Positions 1 to 10,213 of a stretch of DNA of 64,000 nucleotides are shown here, one piece after another. A program made the position numbers and the translations under genes. This DNA comes from Nitzschia sp. pyKryTriq1 (Eukaryota > Bacillariophyta > Bacillariophyceae > Bacillariales > Bacillariaceae), in the NCBI GenBank assembly GCA_956465555.1, contig OY101117.1:310001-374000 (forward strand), in the 5' to 3' direction. The notes beneath the pieces were generated by a model. That model was not told the origin of the DNA. It did no database searches and saw only the letters and a list, made by a program, of their open reading frames with translations. Position 1 is the first letter of the stretch, and each line of letters begins with the position of its first letter.

Positions 1-849
1 ATTCGTAGTCCAATTCGTCGGCGAAATTCAAATTCGCGGAGGCAATGATATTTTCAGTGGGATCCACCCAAAGCGTGTGAGAACTGCTTCCAGTAGTCGC
101 CTCGAGGACAATGTCAGTACCAAACGCAACATTGCTTCCCGTTTGAGCAAGTGTGATAGTTGGAGTGGGCGAAGTTATCTCCCCGATTCCGACATCAGTT
201 TCTTCGACAGTGGGAACGCTGAATGACCCACTTGTAGTGGCTCCGGTTGTCGTATGAACCAAGGTGGAGCCGGGGGCACCAGCAATATTCACAATGAATG
301 TGTAGTCAACCTCGTCCATCTGGAATTCTTGGCCACCATTGTTATACCATAATTTGACTTTGATACCGATCATATAGTCTCCAACCCCAGTGGGATCTAC
401 GCCACTTCGGGCCAAGGTCAGGGTGAATTGTGTTGCGCTCTGTACCGTCAAGGTACCTGGAGTGGCCTCGTAGTATGTGTCCCCATTTATCATGGACCAC
501 TCAAGCCAAGCCTTGCCTTGGGATGTTGCCGTTTCGGCTTGCCCAAAATCTGACACATAGTCGATTGTGATAGTTGTCGGCATGCCGAAAGAACCATCCG
601 TTGCGGTGACCGCAACCTCGTTGGCAGCATCTTTCGTAAGCTAAAAGAAGACGACAATAAAAACGGTGAGACAGGTAAAATGCCGCTCGTTAAAGATCTG
701 CAGTTGGCGTTGTTCTTTCAAACGCACCGAAAGAACGTGCTCGTCCGTACCTGTGTTGCTCCAAGGGTCTCGTCAAACAAAGCTCCGAAAAAGAGAGCAA
801 GTACTAGGATTATGCAATGGCGAGAAGTTGGAAAATTCATCATTGTCAT
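1..849 (-). CDS. Secreted or cell-surface protein, 3' part beyond window
   Basis: A two-exon gene runs off the left edge. Exon 1 (849 to 751) encodes a 33-residue leader starting MTMMNF with a hydrophobic core (IILVLALFFGALF) and ending GATQ, a good signal peptide. The donor CAG/GTACGG at 750 and the acceptor TTTTAG/CTTACG at 641 bound a 110 bp intron, phase 0. Exon 2 (640 to 1) continues in frame with no stop as a Thr/Ser/Gly-rich beta-type sequence (for example TITIDYVSDFG, DYMIGIKVKLWYNN, DYTFIVNIAGAPG). The alternating hydrophobic pattern suggests immunoglobulin-like or cadherin/Calx-beta-like repeats, but I recognise no family. The product should enter the secretory pathway. Start, leader and splice sites are seen in the sequence; the fold is inference. 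Confidence 0.6.
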
Positions 850-1095
850 ATTAGTGTCTCTGTTGTGGTACTATCGTCTTAGAGTTTACTTTATTATACT
901 GTTGTGGGATGATTGTGTCGTCGCGGATGGAGTGATTTTATGTGATGTGGTCTTGTGATGACTTCGGAGAAAAAAGAAGCTGCGACTCCAGGTTCGCTTC
1001 CGTTTTGTTGGTGTAGAGCGTGCCCCCTGCCTTCTTTGCCAACGTATAGGGCCTGTTCGCGCAAAGAACAATGGAAATGTTATTGTTGATGCATA

Positions 1096-1811
1096 CTATG
1101 TCATATTAACGCCATGTGTAGAACATCTCTTGGTTGATCCTTTTGCAGGAGGACCGGGTTTGGCACCGGTGCAGGAGAATGCCTTACACACGGGGCAAGT
1201 GCGCTTCTTACGCGGTTGCTTGTCTTTCTTGCGTGGCGGGCGACTGGTTGGAGGAGCCGGTTGCTTCTGGATGTTGTTCATCGAATGGCCAGCCACAACC
1301 GTATTCAACAAATAAACCGGCTGGAACATCGCTGGTGATATTGTGGGCAGGCAGCTTGCCATGGCTGGTACTTGCTCGGTCACCGGGCCGAAATGAGCCG
1401 TTGCCACGGCAGCCAGCGCTGGCTCGTTGGCGCTCCCTTGACCTGTAAGTAAATTCACAAACTCACAGTTCTTTGTCAAAGTCAGGGTCGTCATCATCTC
1501 CATTACCCCCCCCAGTCTCCTGAAAAGAGATATGAGCGATCTTCTTTTCTTTCACGGTGATTCATATCCCGATTACGGATAGAATCCCATGGAACTGTAA
1601 GCGTCCGTTTGATAGCACTAGCGCTAGTAGCAAGCACCTCGTTGACAGTAGTAACGCCCGTGGTTACAGCATCCGCTGCAGTCGAGAAAAGACGAGTCAT
1701 GAGACTGGCTTGGCGGCGCCGCTCCATCTCAATTGCTTTGCCGTCTGCTGCAATTTGAGCATTTGTGCGCCTCACTCGTTTTCTTGGCGCCAAAGGCGGT
1801 ACCATCGTCAT
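1096..1811 (-). CDS. Possible small two-part gene with a Cys motif, hypothetical
   Basis: Two adjacent open frames on the minus strand may be exons of one gene. The upstream frame (1811-1503) starts MTMVPPLAPRKRVRR and is a basic helical segment (NAQIAADGKAIEMERRR). The downstream frame (to 1096) ends with a basic Pro/Lys stretch and a cysteine motif, TCPVCKAFSCTGAKPG. An acceptor-like CTCTTTTCAG sits at about 1517-1526, with weak donors GTAATC or GTGAAA shortly upstream. I could not find a donor that joins the frames without a stop. A run of eight G at about 1506-1513 also lies at the junction and could hide an indel. No known domain was recognised; a zinc-binding role for the cysteines would be inference. 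It could also be two spurious frames. Confidence 0.3.
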
Positions 1812-2754
1812 CCAATGAGTTTCTTGTACTTGAATGAGCTATTTGCACTTGAACGAGTCCAATCTGTTCGTTTTTTTCTTTTTCTTTTTGCTGCTTTCGT
1901 TGTTGTTTGCGTAAGCAGTCCGCAGTCGATGCATGCACGTTTTGTTCGTTTATTCTTTTCGTTTGTGGCGGCGCGCGCCAGTTGTGTCCCTCCACTGGGG
2001 GGGGAGATGATTGGCCAGGAACGTTCTCACCATTTATCTTTTAGATAGCAACGAGACATGGCATTTTAACTATTTATTTAAGTACAAGACACGACTGTGA
2101 ACTACCTCTTTTAACTATTTAGCTCAACGCAGCCTGACGATTGGTTCAGAGCCTTGACTCTTTTAACTATTTACTTAACGATTTTGAGTTAAAAGGGTCC
2201 ACCACCATCGCACCATAGCCAATCTCGCTGGTATGGTCTGTCACTGACCGCCCCCCCTTTGTCATCATTCCCGCAGCGTCGCAGTAGCGATTAGCCAGTG
2301 TACGTACGCAAGACAGGCCGACATGTTCTGTACAGTTCTGTAATCCCAAAGGGCTTCCACCTGGAACCCTTGCAGAACATTCAGTCGTCGCCGTTAGTTA
2401 TACTGTACACGTACCTGGTACGTTATTGTTGCGCAGCTTGCAACGCAAGCAAGGCGGCCACCTCGACAGCACATCCACGACGTCGTCGTTGCTTGGTCGT
2501 TGTGGGGTGAAAACTGAAAACGTCGTTTCTTTCGTCTTCTTCGATCGCGATCGATCGATGGTTCTTGTGCAGTACCTGGCCTGGTATGGTTCTTCATGTT
2601 TGATGCACATCAGCATGTTGAATCATTAGTTTCAACAAATCAGTACAAGTCCTTCGTTCGAACCACTACAGTGCTCGTAGGTAGTAAAAGTAGCAACAAC
2701 TTCCATCTAATGAATCCCTTCCGGTGATCCGTCTCCCAACGCGACAGTCACAGT
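1812..2754. other. Intergenic stretch, no gene seen
   Basis: Only short overlapping frames with no protein-like character. It holds three copies of a TTTTAACTATTTA word between about 2066 and 2176 (listed separately) and several GTAC-containing words. The last ~100 bases should include the promoter and 5' UTR of the acyltransferase gene that follows. Confidence 0.5.
2066..2202. repeat. Three dispersed copies of a TTTTAACTATTTA word, last one foldback
   Basis: The 13-base word TTTTAACTATTTA occurs three times within about 110 bases (near 2066, 2111 and 2161). The last copy lies in CTCTTTTAACT...AGTTAAAAGG, so CTTTTAAC and GTTAAAAG can pair across about 25 bases. No flanking target duplication was found. 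It may be a worn small element or a regulatory repeat. Confidence 0.35.
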
Positions 2755-4750
2755 ATGGCAATCCGTCTGTTCAAGATTGTGTTATTTCTCGGGATACTCG
2801 TGGTCTACGGGCTCTGCTGGCATCAACAACATCGCGTCATTGTGCATCCTCATCATCATCATCATCATCACCACCATCATCCCCATCCTCACCATCACCA
2901 TCACCATCACCATCCTGCGAATTCTGATGTTGGTAAATTGTTCATGGCCAGCAGAAATCAGCATCAGCATCGTCATCATCGGGGACAAGCCACGAGTAGC
3001 AGGCACTTTGTGACGTCGACACGTCTATTCGATAGTGATGGTTTCTTGGAGGACGCGGCGTCCAAACTTTCCGACTTGTTGGGGAAAGGTGCCTCGTCCT
3101 CCTCCTCTTCGTCTTCTCCTTCTTCGAACAAGAATGACGATGGTAACGAATATTATCGGGTTCCGTTAGAGTTGGAAATGGAGCGTCAGCTGAATCTACG
3201 GGGTGAGCCTCCTATTGCGACCTTAACGTGGTTTGAACTGCAGGACGATCAAACCTCTCAAATGGTCGTCGAGTACTTGCAAGAGCGGGCCAATCAAATA
3301 GTCCTGGCGAATCCGTGGCTGCAGTCCGGTCGCATCGAACGAAAAGTTGGCGTCGAAGGAGAGGCCGAACGTCTTTACGTACACCTTGGACGATTATCCC
3401 AAAATTGAACTCGCCTCTGTCCAAGATTCGCAGCGGCTCGAGTTGCACGGCAACGAGCTTCCTTTGCAAGGCGAGGACTACCAAACGACTGTCAAATACA
3501 CGTCCTTGAAGGAGCGAAAAGGCCCACTATGGCGCATTACGGTCGTCCCTGCTTACGGATCTTTTGGATTGATCTTTTCCGTCTCGCATCTGGTCGCCGA
3601 TATTCATGTCTATTATAAATTATACGACATGTTGATTTGTCCCAACCAAGAAATTGGGTCATTCGATCTGGACATTCCCTATGTCGAAACCGAAGATGGA
3701 TATTACTCGTCCTCCGATGACATGGCACAATTTTATCTAGGAGGACCTCGGGTGTGGAAACTGATCCATAGTCCCTGGTTGCTCGCCAAGGGAGCTTTGG
3801 GAATTTTGGAACGCAAGCTCTGGAGACGCCTGGCCGATACGCCCACAAAAAGCTACACGGAACTCGACGAGTATGGCAATTTGATAGCCACCGAGACGCT
3901 CCAACGACGCAATCAGGGAGCGGAATATTGGTTTGAATTGGATCAATATGAACTGAATCGCGTCAAGCAAACTCTGATTTGGGAGGAGGAAAAGAAAGTG
4001 GATCTGCTGCTGAATGATGACGAAGATGATCATCATCATCTGGACGAGATGGAAGAATTCCTTGATTTGAACGAAACGATAGAGATCACAACGGCGGAGT
4101 ATGAGCTTTCTCCCCGGGTTGTGATTTCCCCCTCCGCACGGGCAAGAAGTCCAAACTACACTACCCGCGGCGATACCCAATCTGAACAACAACGCGCTCC
4201 TCTATACATCTCCACCAACGATGTTCTAAGTGCCTGGTTCTTTCAAATGACAAAATGCCGGATGGGGTTGATCTGTTGCAACTATCGTGGGAAATTGGAA
4301 AAGCATCACGAAAATCTGGGACGCAACTATTGGGGAACTTATGCTTTGTCGCCCGATCAAGTATCCTCTCCCTTTGACGTTCGAGAACAGATCCAGCGAC
4401 CCGTTGCCAGTCCCAACCAATTTCCAGTCTTGGCCGCCGAATTGTTAAAACCTCAACCAATTGCCATTGTTTCCAGTTGGACGCTCCCCACTTCTGCTAA
4501 CAACAAAAACCAACAACAACAACAACAACAACAGACTTTTGTTCCTGTACAATCCCACTGGCCTCTCTATGATTTTGCGACGTACTGCCCCGCCAATTTC
4601 GTTGTCATGCGAACGTGGTGGATTCAACGCCCTACATCTAATCAACCACGGGGCCGGATTGGAGTCTACATAGCGGGCGATGCCACTTGGCTGGTGGAAC
4701 CTATGGAATTCTGGAGAATGACACCCTCCTTTCTGGAGGAGTTTCTCTGA
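2755..4750 (+). CDS. HxxxD-type acyltransferase/condensation-like protein with a frame break
   Basis: The first 217 codons begin MAIRLFKIVLFLGILVVYG, a signal peptide or signal anchor, followed by a 20-residue His-rich tract (about residues 32-53), a Ser run, and then protein typical of CoA-dependent acyltransferases and NRPS condensation domains (LTWFELQDDQ, ANQIVLANPWLQSG). The frame then shifts by one base between about 3341 and 3390. The continuation to 4750 carries the catalytic-type motif SHLVAD (HxxxD) followed by YYKLYDML, and later STNDVLSAWFF and NYWGTYALSP. I see no intron that could join the frames. A one-base deletion, real or from assembly, explains it best: HLGRLSQN would become HL-DDYPKIE. 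In this family the His of HxxxD abstracts the proton from the acceptor. The substrate cannot be told; the leader suggests the ER or secretory lumen. Confidence 0.7.
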
Positions 4751-5743
4751 GCATGACAGGATGCTGCATGAACGATGGTGGAAGTAAGGCTAGTACAGTA
4801 TGATTCCGCCACCATTCTCAAACTTCTAGAGTACTCTAGTCCAGTTGATTACATTTTCTCTCGCTCTTGAAGTCACACGACAAAAGGAAGCGAAAGCCAT
4901 GGCGGTGGCGGCAAACAATGGCTCTCCTACTACCTATAGTAGAGGGCCCAAGGTACAAGGCCCAGAAAAATAGCTACAATAGTACTGATACAGATCTAGT
5001 AGAAAGGACTGGGGTGTGCATAAAGCCACGAGCAACAGTTAAAACCTGCCACATTGCAGATACAAGGGCGAACTTTGGCCCAGAGTTTGCTGATTGCTGA
5101 TCGACAAACCTAAAGTAGGATGGTACCTTACCACCGTGGGCATAAGCGGTGCCTCTGGCTGCGTTGGTGATGATAATCTCTCTACTAGTAGCTAGTATGT
5201 CCTCAGCACTGATTCATTCATGAATTCGTCATTTCGCGCCGTGTCGTTGCAAAAACTCTGTACTGTACTACTAGAGCAAAAAGAACAAGATCCACAACCA
5301 AAGGTCATTGCAGCAGCAGGGACCTACATTATATTCCCTACTCTAGTACTACTAGCTACTACAGCTACTACCGGCCGGTAGTAGTATCATAGAGAGTATG
5401 TACATACAGTAGATCCCTGTGATCCCTCTGCTGTCTCGCGGGGGGAGGGGGACGTTCGTGAAAGAAGAAACACCAGTAGAAAAGAACGAGTACTGTACGT
5501 ACGAATAGTTCCCTCCCCCCCCCCAACTCAGCCCCCTCGTCGCACGCGGTGCGATTTCGGAGAATTCCCAAAAATTCAAAAAACCCTACTAGTAGTTCAA
5601 AGAAAATAATGGCGAAGCTCAATTTGTCCATTCTTTTCAGCATCCTGATGATTCAAACTATGTAGGATTGATTGATTTGATCGATTGCCATTGATTCACT
5701 CCATCATTAATTCCAATCGCCATCACCCCACCACATCTTTGCT
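4751..5743. other. Intergenic stretch with a 20-base perfect palindrome
   Basis: No convincing gene; the open frames here are short and low in complexity. It is rich in TAGTA and GTAC words. A perfect 20-base palindrome, CTACTACCGGCCGGTAGTAG, lies at 5365-5384. Runs of G and C occur near 5440-5530. The end must carry the promoter and leader of the next gene. Confidence 0.5.
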
Positions 5744-8700
5744 ATGGCATCATCCTTTACTCGAAGCATCGGCCCCAAAGCCGATGTAGCAGAGCTGGAG
5801 TATGTCGCGGCGTTGCATCAAACATGTGCCGTTTCCACGCGACCGACTGGAACGATCAGCTCGTTGGACATTCTCCGATATCTCAAGAGTCGACACGCTC
5901 TCGAAATCTCCCATGCACTTGCGAGGGATATTGTGTTGGCACTGGGAGGGGGTCGGACTTGCCAAGAAGTTCGAGTCAATTTGGCTGCGGCTGCGGCAGA
6001 GAAATTACGAGCCCAAGTACAGGCGGAAAAGACCGTGACTCGTCGCGAACAATGGCGAGGCCTTGGAAGTAGCTTGAATCGACATTCGCCCAAAGCCGCA
6101 GGCAGCAGTCCCTGCGATGAAGAAGCTCAGCATGACAAAGCAGCAGCGGACGACGCTCGTCAGCAGCAGCAGCAGGAAAAGGCACAAATGTTGGTCACAG
6201 AATTACTCAGTCCCAAACTCTTGTACCTGGATATAGTCCAAATGACAAGTGTCATTTTCATTCCCACGCTGGCTCGTATGGCGAAACAGTGGTACTCCCA
6301 ACAGGGACTGGTACCTCCCACGTATGCAGCCGAATTAAAACGTTTCCAAGAACGGAATGACATTGTCATTTTGGAACAGCAAAAGGAAAAGGAAAACGAC
6401 AAGAAGAATGGGTCAACAACACTTCCGAATAAAGAAAAGGAACAACCAGAAGGAGTTATATCATTATTGTCGCAAATCTTCTTTTCAAATATCAGTAGTC
6501 GAGACGAGAATGTATCCAAAGAGGTGGAGGAGTCTCCGGAGGAACCATCCAAGGAAAATAAGGAAGAGCAGGACCTCCAAGATCAAACCGATGAATCGGA
6601 ACATGTCCAAAGCGATCCTGAGCAATCAATTCCATCGGATACTTCCGAGGGGCTAACGTCGCAGCGTCACGAGGGCAATGCTTGCCTATCGCCTCAGCCC
6701 GAAGGACTGTTGGAGCTAGTGTTGCAGAGCATGTGGTCAGTTGTACGAGAGCAAAGAAAGATGGACGGGGAGGAAACCAGCACAGGTAGTACTACCCCGG
6801 CAACCAGTACTCAGCAGCAACAGGACCTGGATTCTTTGGATGCCCAGAAGTCGGAAGGACCACCTCTTGTGACACGGCAAATGATTCGAACACTGCTGGT
6901 GGACAATGGAGAAATGGAACGAGCCCATGATTCCTATCTTATCGAACGAATGGTAGAGGTCGCAGCATCGGCAGAAAACCCAGGCCGTTTTGACGAGAGT
7001 GCTTTTGTTCGCGCCTTGACTGCCGATCTGCAAGATTGGGACGTGGGATGCGAAGATCGACAAACTACGTATGTCTACGATATATTTGGAGATGTGGATT
7101 TGGTGTCGTTTGTTCGACTTGGCAGAGACTACAACAAAGCGGCCAACAAAAAATCGCCAATTATGAAGCCGGTTACGACTAGTAATAGTAGTTTGGACAA
7201 GCTTCATGAATTTTCACCAGAAACAAAGAAAGATGAGGATGTCCACGAGGAACAGAAAGAATCAATAGAAGTACAATTGACTGAAAACTTCATGCAGGAC
7301 GATGATGACAAAGGCGAGGACTTTGTCGCGCTGGGAAAGAAAGCTTCGTACAAAATGCTAGATACTGTTGTGGACTCGTCGGGATCCAACTTTATTCTCC
7401 TGTTGGCATGGATGACCTTCATAGGCAGTACCGGAACATACGCATCACTAGTTCTTCAAATGGATGCATTCACCTATGAGTGCGATGAAACCTTTGGGTG
7501 TATTCTTGGGAGGACAATTGTTAGCTGGTACGTACCAAATGAAGAAATCTCGTCAGCTTTTCAACGCAAACTTTGGTATCTCATTTCACTCTGCAATGCT
7601 GTTAAGGACTGTGATTGCACTTCTAATGACAATATTTGGCTTTTTTGGTAAGAACCATGTGGAAGTACCAGCGCTCATCGACTCCTATCGCTCTGTGTCG
7701 TATTCATGTATATGGTGTTTGCTTTTTTAGTTCTCCTTCCGTTATTATATGGCAACCATCCGACCAAGCGAGGCCAAGGAAGGATGTTTGTGGCGTCGAT
7801 CTTAGCAGGCATTGTTACGATGTAAGTTTTGGTCGAGGCTTAGCTTTACTCGGATGTATCATGTAAAACATTTCCTGATTTCTGTTCCCTCTTGGTTACT
7901 CGTTTTCGATTGCAGCACCCCCTTTGCCACTATGAAATGGGGTGTGTCGGACGTCGATCCAGACCTCGAAGAGCTGGCCACGTCTTGGGGATTCGCCGGA
8001 GTGGTATACTTGACGACCTGCTTGGGCCTCTTGATCATGCTGCAATACTTTGTTCACTTCTTGATTGCCTTTGGAAGGAACAATGGTTATAACCTGCCAC
8101 ACCAACCATGGATAGACCTATTCACGACTACCTCCGATGTCGTTGGTACAGCTCGGAACAAGCAAGCAGGTACTAGAAAGGTCAACGACCTCTTGACAAA
8201 TGCTCGAGCGATGCATGGCACGACAGCGGCATTGTCAAAAAAATCTAATGGGGCTCCCGTGAGCACATTCACAAAATCGGAAAGTGACGCCGTATTTCAA
8301 AATTATACCCTTCGAGGCGAGAGTTTTGTTGAAGCAGCGTCTTTGTTTTGGGTTTGGGAGCGAATCATCTCAGGAGAACTCTTTGATACAGAGGGTATCT
8401 GGCTGCCAGCCCGTCTCATCATCTTTCACTTCGGCCAAATGATAGTTGCCATGATGATCTTGTTCCTGTTATTCTTTTTCGTCGAGAAAGCATCGAAAGC
8501 CGCCGATGAGACCACGTCAACGCTTCCAGAGGGTCTTCCTCTATGGATATACGAGCTCGTCCCGACTGGAGCGCAAGTTCGGTGGGCTCTGATTCCAGCG
8601 GCTTCGGTTTCCGTGGCTATGTGTGTGGTTCTCATTGTCATTTACATTCCAAGGTAAGACGAGAAAGCATCTGAGCTACATCAGGGTGCTCAAGACAGAA

Positions 8701-9755
8701 AGACTCATGGCGCGTCTCCATTTCTTTTGCACATTCGAATCTATTTCTTCAGCACGGTAAAAACAGTTCTGAGATACCGGTGTGGTCAACTTGCCGCACT
8801 GGGGGATGAAACATTCAAATTGGCACGCGATGGCCCCGATGCGGCCTACATGAACACCGCAAATGCAATCTATGGCATGGTGGCCACGGCCGCGCTGTTT
8901 TTCTTTCTGATAGGGCTGCTCCTGTTCCTCTTCATCTGGGATTTTTCACGGTCTATAGTATTGTTGCTTTTGGCGTGGGGCATTGGATTGGCTATCACTA
9001 TTGGTATCAAAGTAATCATTACATCATTTTGCCGAAAACGTTTCTTTCGGGCGTTCTATCGAGTTCATCCAGGTAAAGCGAATCTTTCGTCTTTGGCCCT
9101 GGAGTGTTGGTTCATTGGTTTGGGTGGAGGAGTGCTTGTGGGGCGTATCACTCAATTCTTGCTGGCCTCGGCCTTTTGGATAGGTCGTATCGACGAGCCT
9201 TTTCTAGCCGACAATGTGTCGTTGTTGGGCTACAAATTCGATTACGTGCCTTTGAACTACATCAAGGAGATCCTGGTCCACGAAGCTCACCGCCATCCTT
9301 ACATCGAAAGACTTGGCGCGATGTATTTGACGCGATTACGGTACCGGTCCTTTGCTAGCAGTGATGCTTGTGCCTGTTGGCGTCAGCTCTTTGTGTTGAC
9401 TCTGATGCCCTGGTTGATGAAGTATCGAGTGTTCCACGAGCAGCGCTGTTTGGAATCTCTCGCCGACCAAGCTTCCGAAAAGGAAGTTCAGGTGGAAGAG
9501 GATCGAGAACCATTAGGTCCAATGACCGACGAAATCCTGGCTGCCACGTTCAATTTGGCTGGCGTGGTTGATCAAGGGGGCAGAAAAGCCGGCGAGGTTG
9601 GATTTGGCGCTTTAGATATGGCCGGCCAGGTTGGATTTGGCGCTGTAGATATGGTCGATCAAGGGACGCGAAAAGTTGGCCAGGCTAGTTTCGACGTAGT
9701 AGATGGTTTGTTCTCTCCGATCGTCAAGAATTGGACAAACTGTGAGGAAGAGTAA
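5744..9755 (+). CDS. STRA6-like multipass membrane protein, copy A (five exons)
   Basis: Exons 5744-7527, 7607-7647, 7731-7821, 7916-8653 and 8753-9755 join in frame to 1,218 residues, with GTACGT, GTAAGA, GTAAGT and GTAAGA donors. The first ~540 residues are soluble, with two conserved helical blocks, a long acidic linker, and a degenerate EF-hand-like stretch (NPGRFDESAFVRAL). About nine hydrophobic helices follow. The last third contains FLADNVSLLGYKFDYVPLNY, then LVHEAHRHPYIERLGAMYL and CWRQLFVLTLMPWLMKYR. The order of these blocks (variable helix, D...L, Y..Y...L..E..HP, WR.L) resembles the C-terminal half of STRA6, the vitamin A transporter. The tail has 18-residue VDQG-RK-GQVGFGAVDM repeats. 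The family call is by eye, the ligand is unknown, and the protein lies probably in the plasma or an internal membrane. Confidence 0.7.
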
Positions 9756-10213
9756 TAGGAGAGTCCACCAATCCGAACGAGAAAAACGCATGGCAACGCT
9801 CCTTTTTACGCTTCGTTTCATTGTACGCAAGTACAAAATAAGTACTGTATATGGACAAACCGGTAGACTACCAGGTACAGTAGTCGCACTCTACCCTCTC
9901 TATCTATCTACTACTCGCACTCATACTCTTCTCTACTAGCTAGCTAGAGAGTAGACGTCTGCGCGAGTACACAATAAAATCTTTATTTCTGCCTTTACTT
10001 GGGGCCGGCTCTCGTATCTTTTCAAAATTCGTAAGCACGCGACTGATGCGAGATTATTATTACCTTCATAGTCCTCATTCCGCGCGCACGATACAGTATT
10101 ATGAGAACTCAAGCGTCTCATCACATCACCAGGAACAATTTTTTCTATCCTCAACTTCACCACCGTAAGCACCCGCATCAAACAACAACGACAACAACGA
10201 CAACGACAGCAAC
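9756..10213. other. Spacer between the tandem paralogues
   Basis: 458 bases with no gene. It separates copy A from copy B and is not similar to the region upstream of copy A, so the duplication as seen now starts at the coding sequence. It contains CTACTAGCTAGCTAG-type words and, just before the copy B start, a CAACAACGACAACAACG-like purine-poor leader. Confidence 0.5.

Noticed and set aside
886-1071. Minus-strand frame of 61 codons with basic residues
   Set aside because: Overlaps the upstream region of the secreted-protein gene, has no motif and looks like chance.
2640-2680. GTTCGAACC resembling a tRNA T-loop (B box)
   Set aside because: No matching acceptor, D or anticodon stems could be folded around it.
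4867-5100. 77-codon plus-strand frame in the spacer before the STRA6-like genes
   Set aside because: No recognisable domain, low coding character, and no splice or start context to support it.
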